Part shown: in pieces, positions 56,575 to 64,000 of the stretch
How the letters are laid out: every line of letters begins with the position of its first letter
Position numbering within the stretch: the first letter of the stretch is position 1
NCBI GenBank assembly: GCA_001466705.2
Contig: LATX02000089.1
Span: 806,001 to 870,000, forward strand
Direction of reading: 5' to 3'
Length of the DNA: 64,000 bases
From: Moniliophthora roreri
Lineage: Eukaryota > Basidiomycota > Agaricomycetes > Agaricales > Marasmiaceae
The notes under the pieces: generated by a model
Seen by the model: only the letters and a program-made list of their open reading frames with translations
Database searches by the model: none
Told to the model about the DNA's origin: nothing
Program-made: the position numbers and the translations under genes

Positions 56575-58052
56575 GGCTAACGCAGCATTCTAGATTAATT
56601 CCTCATCTTGTATGTTGAAATTTTGATGGAACTTGTCGCTCGCATGCTGCATCAATAAATAGAAATTGATAGTAGCTGTTTCAAAGTTCAATTTTGGAGT
56701 GACGCTTTGTAGTCAAAAATTGAAAAGGAGAAATCAAGCACATAACTCAGTAGCACACTTTCAAGCAGATTGATGCCTTGAGGTTCACAGGGCTTAGGTT
56801 GTCTCGACTAGCTGGATCTCAGATCTCAGCTTCACCTCCTGCTCTCCTTGCTTGCTCTTTATTCATGATGTGACCAACAGGTCTGCCTATTTGACAATGC
56901 AATGACTATGAGATTAGGATAATGCCATCAAATGACAACAGAAATGGTGTCTGTAGTATTGCAGCATCATCTGAGTCAGGAATGCTCTATCATTAACCTC
57001 GGGCTTGCCATAGAACACATAATTGTTTTATAATCCTAAATCTAATACTATTTCTATATTTGCACTTGAATCAATCCAATCTGCATACAATATCTATCTC
57101 TGATTAAGCACAAGTGAGCAGCAGAACTGAGCTTGAGCCTATGCTGATCACAGCATTTTTCCTTTCATTCTCACTGGCTACGAGGGCTCTGAGCATTGGT
57201 ATTGGTGCATGATCATGTCTCGCAAGACCATAAGGGTATATATGATCACCTATGACTTATATCTAGAACATTTCTCAGTGTGGACAGGTAAGGATTGTCA
57301 AAAGTCAAGTAGTAGAATAGGTTAAGTGCGAACGAAAGGTGTTTTCACTGTACCATCCGCTTGACTTTTTCATTTGGCTATATTACTATGCAGAAAGCTC
57401 CAAAATCAATCTTTTGGAAGCCAGGTAGATGATGGTAGCATTTCCTAAGCCCGAAACATCTCAGGAGAATAGATATAATAATGGGATATTTTGAATCTGT
57501 TGTCCAAGTACCCTAGAGATGGGCACTTGTCATTTAACACTGGTTAAACACTGGGTTCGGACTATGCCGACCTTACTTACAAGTCACAAGACTCTGCACT
57601 TAATGCTCATAAACTTGAGTTTGGGGTAATATCATTCCCTCAATATGCTCAATATTGATAAGGCAGACTGAATGACCACGTTCACACTGTCCATGCAACT
57701 CTTTTTACATTGGCCATGCATAAAGTGCACCAAATTCCTTGCATAGCTTAGTCGGATAACGGAAGGAAATCATACGAGCATTTGGTACCAAGATATTTAC
57801 ATTTACATTTGAATGGGTATAAGGCAAATAAATATGCAATGTGAGTAGACGTCTGAAAGATGGACTAGTATACACACCAATAATGACCTAATTCCACTTC
57901 TGAGTCGAGTTTGAAGCTTGAGGATTGTGATTCGGTCCTGGGCTGGTCTGACCATAGTGATGAGGAACAGGACAGAAATAAAGTTTCAGGTATACCTGGT
58001 AACTGTACAGTTCCATTTAAAGCTTGTCGGGCCAAGCCAAGCCTACTGGAAC
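56575..58052. other. Noncoding sequence between inverted-repeat arms
   Basis: About 1.5 kb without a supported gene. 56575-56863 repeats 55322-55610. The minus frame 58146-57865 overlaps the right arm and has the QNFD-like peptide that the palindrome encodes, but no recognised domain. No transposase was found. Confidence 0.45.
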
Positions 58053-58596
58053 TGGATCTGTTCTGACTAAAACTTTGATTCTCAACACGAGTGTCAAAAT
58101 TTTGCCATGCGTGAGACAGTACATGCTTCTTTAACCTCAGAATCAAAGTTTTGACCCTCAGCCACAGTGCCGAAATTTATTTGCCTTCCCGCCTCACCAT
58201 CCGCATCATCAAAATTTTGCTGCTCCAGCCGAGGATCAAAATCCTGGAGCACTTACCGCTCACGTTCTTATTCCTACCCTTCGTGTGGCAAAATTTTGAT
58301 CCTCAGCAGGAGCACCGAAACTATGAAGGGTGACTACCCAATCAACTTAGTGCCTGCATAGTTTGATACTGGGTGCGAGCAACAAAATATTGAAGGAACT
58401 GGTTATCTTGTTGCCTACAAGCAGGGAGAGGACAACAAAATAATGGCACTCAACAGGTAATGAAATTCTATTTGTACATGGCCATGCTATACAGGGAACC
58501 TGAACAAAACTTTGAGCCTCAGGCCCAGGTGATAACCAGAAACAATAAAACGATGTGATGGACAGAGTGTGGGCTTCAAAGTTTTGGAGCTACATA
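58053..58596 (-). repeat. Right arm of the long inverted repeat
   Basis: Inverted copy of 54769-55321, from CAGATCC-like at the inner end to GGAGCTACAT at the outer end, about 85-90% identical by eye. With the left arm(s) it would delimit a fold-back or non-autonomous element of 2.6 kb (from 56022) or 3.8 kb (from 54769). No target duplication was found at the outer edges. Confidence 0.7.
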
Positions 58597-59319
58597 CACT
58601 CCTCGGTACTCACTAAAAACTCTTTTTCCTCACAGAACCTGCAGAGTCTGTGAAGTATCAAACCTCTCGTGATAGCAGATAGACCTCTCATCAACTCTCT
58701 TGGTGAGGGGAATCTGATCAGTATGCTTAGTGTAAGTTGCTGTTCATTTGTCCCATAGCTATTACCAAACTAGCTTATCACCTTTGCAGCACTGTCCCAA
58801 AATGAATCTTCTTACCAGAGGGATCAGAGACTCGGTGAAGGACATGAGTAACAATAAATTAGTTTTTCATCTCTAAGACAACAATAGGCAATCTATGTGA
58901 GCATGCTTGTGTGAAGAAAGATGTGCTGAAAGAGAGGAGGTAAGCCAGTACAAAACACTGTCCAATGGTCTCCAAGCCCCTGTGCTTGATCAGGCTGATG
59001 CCCAAACAGGTACAAAACTGGCCCAGGTGATGTGTCTGGGTTCAGCATAAGAGCCTGTTCAGAATATAGCCATGGTTCCCATTTCCTGGGTTCCACAACG
59101 GCTTATGCAACTTTCTCATCCACATTCACAGGTGCTTTGTCCAGCGCTTGTGAGGGTGCTTCACAATAAACATGTCTTTTCAACACCTATAAGTACACTT
59201 ATCCTGAAATATTTAAGTTCCAAGACAACTTTTCATTTAAAGCAGTAAAAGTGACCAGCAGAGCAAGGCCTACACATACAGAGAAGGATGTGAGGTGGGA
59301 TGATGCTGCAACTGTGAAT
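58597..59319. other. Stretch without recognised gene
   Basis: No supported reading frame. It contains the 17-mer TTATCCTGAAATATTTA near 59202, repeated in the same orientation near 62993 on the other side of the Harbinger element. The relevance is unclear. Confidence 0.4.
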
Positions 59320-59457
59320 AGTGGTACTCAATTGCAATTTCCCATTTTATTTTGTAATGTGTGTGGCTTGTTGCTGTTGAGCGAACAGCTAGTCAGAACA
59401 ATGCCAAATTTGGCATGAGGGCTGAAAAGTGTCCTGGAACATCTTGAATCTTCTTCT

Positions 59458-60906
59458 ATGCTACGAACTCACCATCAAACATCTTCCAGATCAACACAAA
59501 GCCCAGCCAAGAAGAAGAAACAACATGTCAGGGCTCTGGAGACTTTTGCCATCATGCTGTTTGCAGATGCTGAGGAAGATGAAGAAATTTTCTCTGCAAT
59601 GATCATAGCATATCTGGCTTGGAGAGCATGTCAAGAATGGAGGAAGTATGGTCGATTTGGGAGGCGGGGACCATATAACCAGCAGAAGTCAAAGGATTTC
59701 TTTGATGTCATGATATACAGATTCTCTGAACACTGGTTTAGAGCATGGATGTGGTGCACATGCAGGTTCCTTTCACATTTTTCTTTATACTTATCATTTG
59801 CTTCACTTGTGTAGTATGGGCCACAATGCATTCTGGAAGATACACAACATGATAGAAGAAGACCCAATATTCATCAGTGGGCCACAGAATCCCCAACGTC
59901 CTGTCAAATACCAACTCACTGCATTTCTTTGTTGCATAGAAGCTGAAACAGCAGTCAAAACTGCTTCAGTTATCTCTATTGCTAAAGGAAGTGTATTCAA
60001 CTATATTGAACAAGTCTTGAAGGCACTCTGTAATCGATGTGATCAACATCTCACTTGGCCAGGTGAGGAAAGACAACAATTCATATCCAGAGAAATGGCA
60101 AAGGGAGGATTTCCAGGCTGCATTGGTTCTGCAGATGGGTCTTTGATTAGGTTTCACCACAAGCCTCTGTGAAACCCATTTGTGTACTATTGCTGGAAGA
60201 AGTTTTATGCTGTGAGTTTCATACTTGTGTTAATCTGCTATTCACATGCTAACCAACTTCTAAGCTTATACTACAGGCTACAGTGGACCACTGAGGGATT
60301 TTTACATCCTATGAGTTTGGCTGGCCAGGATCTGTGCAGGATACATGAGTTTTTAGGAATTCCAAGATTTGGTTGAACTGTAAGTGGTACTTCAAGCCAC
60401 ATGAGTATATACTCATTGATAAAGGTAATATCTTTCCTTTCATGGACATGAATCCACACTCAATGCTATTTCACAGGATACCCTTTGATGAAATTCACGA
60501 TATGGCCATTCAATGACTTTGACCTTACTTGTGATCAAGAACAGGCTAAAGTTTGCAAGCAGTGGAACTATCAGCTCTCCTTGAAGCAGATATTTGTGGA
60601 ATATGCATTTGGCCGACTGAAAGGTCGATTCCCTATTCTTCTGGACCTTCCAGGCCATGATCTTGATGGTCAGTATCACCTCATCAAGTCTTTAATGATT
60701 GCACACAACATTCTTGAGGAAATGGGAGATGATCCTACTCAGATCTCCAGGTTCAATGGCCTGGAAGCACTTGTACACTGGGCAGCAAGTAGGGCTGAGT
60801 TTGAGGCAGAGGAATTGGATTCTCAATTGGTTGATGATGAATTGTATGCCATGGGCTTGTTATGTCAAAAGTATCTAGTTGAACATATGTTGAATCTCAA
60901 AGAAAG
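59458..60906 (+). pseudogene. PIF/Harbinger transposase, broken
   Basis: Plus strand. Exon 1 59458-59765 is followed by a 51-nt GT-AG intron and exon 2 from 59817. The DDE nuclease is recognisable: first Asp in GSADGSLIRF (60121 on), second in LIDKGYPL (split by an intron, 60410-60490), Glu in VEYAFGRLKGRF (60597 on), and an HNILEEMGD helix after it. Defects: TGA at 60170-60172 after HHKPL and a frame change near 60376. The Glu-rich C-terminal end is uncertain; the last frame stays open to 61243 only as read-through. All three catalytic residues are still present. Confidence 0.8.
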
Positions 60907-61063
60907 CAATAAACTAGATTATATTGCACTAATATATGACAATTCAATATTATTAAATGAGCAACACTATTTCCCTCTCCTGCACTTCAAGTTCCATGAG
61001 CATTCTTTCACCTCAGGCCCTTACTATTGGATTTTTACTTTCTGCTTGTGCCAATGCACAATC

Positions 61064-62676
61064 CTACTGTGCTTCCCTTTCTGCAGCTGCTGCCCTCTTT
61101 TGTTCCTCCTCCCTCTGTTCATGGTGTTCCTTTTGGTCTTCTTCTTCATACTTCAGCCTCTGTTTCTCAATCTCAGCCTTTTCACTAAGAGCTGTAGCTG
61201 TGGTGCAGATAACAGTCATTATTTCAACCTCGTCGTCATCTGAGTCATTGTGTGAAATCTTCTTCTTCTTCTTGGGCTTTGAGCTTTCATCATCAGAAAT
61301 GCTGTTGGTTGAGTTGTAGTTACATTCACACAGAACATCCAAGTCATTATGTGTACTGTTTGACAAGTATGTAAGCATCAGAGCAGAGTAAGATACAGAT
61401 CAACTCACACAACATCAATCAGGCAGAAGATTTCCATTTTCTCAAATTCTTCCAAAGCTTCCCATGACCAAACCCTTCTCCTTGACTGCCACCTTTTCTT
61501 TTCCTTATCTCTCTCCTGCTGCTCTTGCCATTGCTTCTCAGTCTTGTCCTGGTCTCCATCTCCATCACCTGTGTGCAAGCGCATTTCCCACACTGCCTTG
61601 TACTTCTCAAAAGCTTGGTTATGCCAGTATCTAGTGATTTGTTTGAGTGTGTACACCTTCTTCAGTTGACCACTGTTGATGAGCTGGCAAAAAAGGTTTG
61701 CTGAATATTTGGAAGAATAGCATAGTTAGGTACATACCTCATTGAAATAGGTTGCTTGTTTGACTTTTAGATGCTCCCAGTGTTCCTTTGTGGTAATATA
61801 TTGCACAACTGTCAACTTGTCCTCCTTCAGAAGACCTCAACCCTTCTTCTCTTCTTCTTCATAATTGTTCTTGTCATCATTGTCATCACTATTCAAAACC
61901 AACTCAGCCACCTTCTTTTCCTCCTTTGACAACTTCTTAGCAATTTCTTCGTCTAATACCCCACCATCATGCCTGTTCAAAGCACCAGATTTGCCACTGG
62001 CACTGTTGGCCTTCTTGGATTTTGATTTCTCTTTCTGTGCTGCAGCTGTAGCCCTGCCACAACCTCTACCCTTGCCACCTTGACCTTGACCACTGTTACC
62101 TCCTCTGGTTTCTAAAACTTCAACATCATCATTCTCCTTCTCTCTCTCCACCACATTCCTAGGTTCTGGTGCATTGGGAACTGTTTCTTCAGCCAGATGC
62201 TCTGGTACATGTGCCAATGGGAGTTGCCAGCTGGCTTTCCCATCTCTGGTGTCTTTCCCATCCTGGTCCTGATCAATCTGCTCAAGCCCCTCCATTCCAA
62301 GCCCCCAATTGAATTCTTGGTGAGTCCACTCATCAAAATTCTGTGCTAGTGCTCAGGTTGGCATACTGAGAATGCCATTGTCAGGTGCTGACTGAAAATG
62401 CTGTGTGACAGGTGGTGTGCATGAAGGATAGGTTTGTTGAGATGAAGATTGGAAGTTCTGGTCACAGTGAGTGCCAGTGAGCTGCTGGAGTGGTGTCCTC
62501 ACAGGAGAATACTGCTGGGGTATATCATTGAAATAGAGTTCTGCTGTAAGTGAGGTAGGGGGATAACTATGCACATTCCGGTACAAATGACTGTTTTGCA
62601 GTGTTCTAAGTGACACATCTTCTTGTGCTTTCAATTGCACAGCATAAAGAATTGTGTCAACACCTGCCTGTGACAT
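61064..62676 (-). pseudogene. Harbinger second protein, Myb/SANT-like candidate, two TGA stops
   Basis: Minus strand, convergent with the transposase. One frame runs from 62676 to about 61740 with only two TGA stops (62353 and 61837). It continues after a GTATGT...CAG intron in 61656-61405, where an aromatic-rich helical stretch (EHWEHLKVKQATYFNE then ITRYWHNQAFEKYKAVWEM) resembles the trihelix/Myb-like domain of Harbinger accessory proteins. A Lys/Glu-rich tail (61378-61064, KPKKKKK) may carry a nuclear localisation signal. Family role: binds the element ends and helps bring the transposase into the nucleus. The domain call is by context and pattern, not by alignment. Confidence 0.6.
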
Positions 62677-62851
62677 CTAGCCCTCATTTCTTGAGCTAGA
62701 GACGGGCTAGGACAAAAATTTGCCTTGGCCAGCCCCAGGCCTCATGCACATACCAGATTTGGCATTGTTCTGACTAGCCACTCGCTTAACAGCAACAAAT
62801 CCTGCACATTACAAAATAAAATAGGAAATAAAATCACAATTGAGTACCACT

Positions 62852-64000
62852 AATAGGATGAAGAGGTGGAGCCAGTTATTGATTTTTTATTGGGAGGGGA
62901 GATGGCAGGAAATGCTGGGGATGGGAAACATGAAACATAGAGTGTACTGAACTGCTATGGCAGTGTTATGATCAGGTCTTTATCCAGAGAGATTATCCTG
63001 AAATATTTAGTTTTTGTTTTTCCCACATATGAGGTCGGCCACAGCTGACCCAGATCACTACAGTTAGTCAGTAGCATCAGTTGCTCATCACCAGTCATGC
63101 AATTGGAACCAGCTTGGCACCTCTCAAGCTTTGGACCGAGGTCATGAGACCTGTGCCAATTTGTCTACACTCATTTGAACAAGTGTAGAAAAATAGAACA
63201 CCCCACACTCAGTCTCTGGAGACAGAAAAACATAAAATATTGATTTGTGAGAGTAAACCAAGGTAGACTGTAAAGTAAAAAGCCTGATAATACCAGTGTT
63301 TGTAATGTAAAGTGAGTAAAAAGGCAGCACAAAGCATTTGCCAATCAGCAAAGCTACACCTCTCTTAACTACCACCTTCCATGTATTATCCAGCTTGTGG
63401 GGTCCAGTCTCCAATACAAACAAGACAGATAAATTTCTGCTGTAATGTTGAATTTCGGTTCTGAGCTGTGCTGCTTAGTGAGTGATTTTTTAAAAAAATT
63501 GACACAGTCAAATTGTGCTTGCCACATGCATTGTTTTAACAGACTTTGATTGATTGAGATAAACATAGAATACTGGTCAAGATAGGCATAATTGATTTTT
63601 TGGGAAGGATCCATTTGACTTATTGGCCTCAGGAGCTGTATAAACAAGCTCACCCATACTCTTAACACTTTTAGTGTCTCTCCAGCGATGTCCTGTCATT
63701 ATTGGCATAGCTTGCTCAACACCTACTGGGAATTCCAGTCTGAGTCTTGTGATACAAATAACAGGGTAAGAATATATTTATAAGTGAGTTATACCACAAA
63801 GATATGCATATGAGTGAGCTATGCATGTTTTCGAGCGAGTTAATCATGTCCACTGGCATGGAGGATATGGCAGACAGAAGAGAACACAACACGACTCGAG
63901 TTCCCATGCATACCCCCAGCCAGCTCTCTGCTATTTCGCAACAACAGAACTACATGAAGAATTTCCTCAGAGTGAGAGATGACCCCCATTTATTTTGACC
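62852..64000. other. Right flank, nothing recognised
   Basis: AT-rich sequence with short frames on both strands (63668-63369, 63423-63142 minus; 63804-63998 plus), none with recognisable content or clear splice structure. The window ends inside it. Confidence 0.4.

Larger units (their letters stand above)
54359..56863 (+). repeat. 1.25-kb direct duplication across the N at 55611
   Basis: 54359-55610 and 55612-56863 are copies. The first ~650 bp (lactonase part and beyond) is identical. From about 55013 on there are some twenty differences, all transitions and mostly CG against TG or CA. The second copy therefore repeats the truncated lactonase (55612-56021) and the inverted-repeat arm. Confidence 0.85.
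59320..62851. mobile_element. PIF/Harbinger DNA transposon with TIRs
   Basis: Left end AGTGGTACTCAATTG (59320) and right end, read in reverse, AGTGGTACTCAATTG (62851) begin terminal inverted repeats that extend about 100 bp with indels, including TAGTCAGAACAATGCCAAAT in both. AAT flanks each end (59317-59319, 62852-62854), a 3-bp target duplication as expected for this superfamily. Inside are a plus-strand transposase and a convergent minus-strand DNA-binding-like protein, the two-gene content typical of Harbinger. Both genes carry stops, so it is probably inactive unless its proteins come from elsewhere. Confidence 0.85.

Noticed and set aside
59202..63010. 17-mer TTATCCTGAAATATTTA on both sides of the Harbinger element as outer transposon ends
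   Set aside because: The copies are in direct, not inverted, orientation, and homology does not extend beyond about 17 bases; kept only as a note.
63107..63160. GGCAC/GTGCC inverted repeat as a terminator or regulatory hairpin
   Set aside because: The stem is only five bases and no gene is nearby.

Overview
The window looks like a repeat-rich, probably heterochromatic scaffold segment from a filamentous basidiomycete, most likely an Agaricomycete. The evidence is short GT-AG introns of about 37-62 nt, a FunK1-type fungal protein kinase, chromovirus (Tf1/sushi-like) and Ty3 retroelements, a PIF/Harbinger DNA transposon and a fungal metallo-beta-lactamase lactonase relic. There is no prokaryotic gene organisation. 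Nine single N characters (1921, 3052, 3986, 13177, 24598, 38536, 44264, 45877, 55611) mark scaffold joins, nearly all at repeats, so local order should be read with care.

Layout. 1-2197: a direct repeat of unknown family split by a plus-oriented family-A LTR. 2198-3877: unassigned sequence, then the 3' end and LTR of a TGTTAC-type chromovirus. 3878-47291 is dominated by family A, a degenerate Ty3-like element on the minus strand, with LTRs of about 1.75 kb, split gag, protease, RT, RNase H and integrase. Two long copies lie head to tail: A1 (5106-14196) and A2 (25679 to about 38535). They share one LTR (14197-15484 plus 25216-25678). That LTR is split by family B (15485-25210), a younger chromovirus array with a 5-bp target duplication, nearly intact gag and pol, an accessory 3' ORF region and a self-priming signal. 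Between integrase and 3' LTR, A2 carries two genes on the opposite strand: a pseudogene with a Zn(II)2Cys6-spaced cluster (25694-27258) and a gene that reads open across seven exons (28015-29301). They are followed by tRNA-like Pol III modules and a solo LTR. 35833-47291 holds more family-A LTRs and gag fragments, a MITE and an AT-rich replacement.

47292-48993: an unknown gene riddled with TGA/TAG stops. 49050-53980: a CpG-rich, unique-looking island with the only clear host gene, a complete four-exon FunK1 kinase (50434-52642, minus). 53986-58600: a lactonase pseudogene joined to long inverted repeats full of the palindrome CAAAATTTTG, with a 1.25-kb duplication across an N. 59320-62851: a PIF/Harbinger transposon with ~100-bp TIRs, a 3-bp target duplication and convergent transposase and DNA-binding protein genes. 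62852-64000: nothing recognisable.

A recurring theme is nonsense codons explicable by C-to-T change (CGA to TGA, CAG to TAG, CAA to TAA) in repeats, against an undamaged kinase gene and an undamaged antisense gene at 28015-29301. I found no CRISPR, rRNA or complete tRNA gene.
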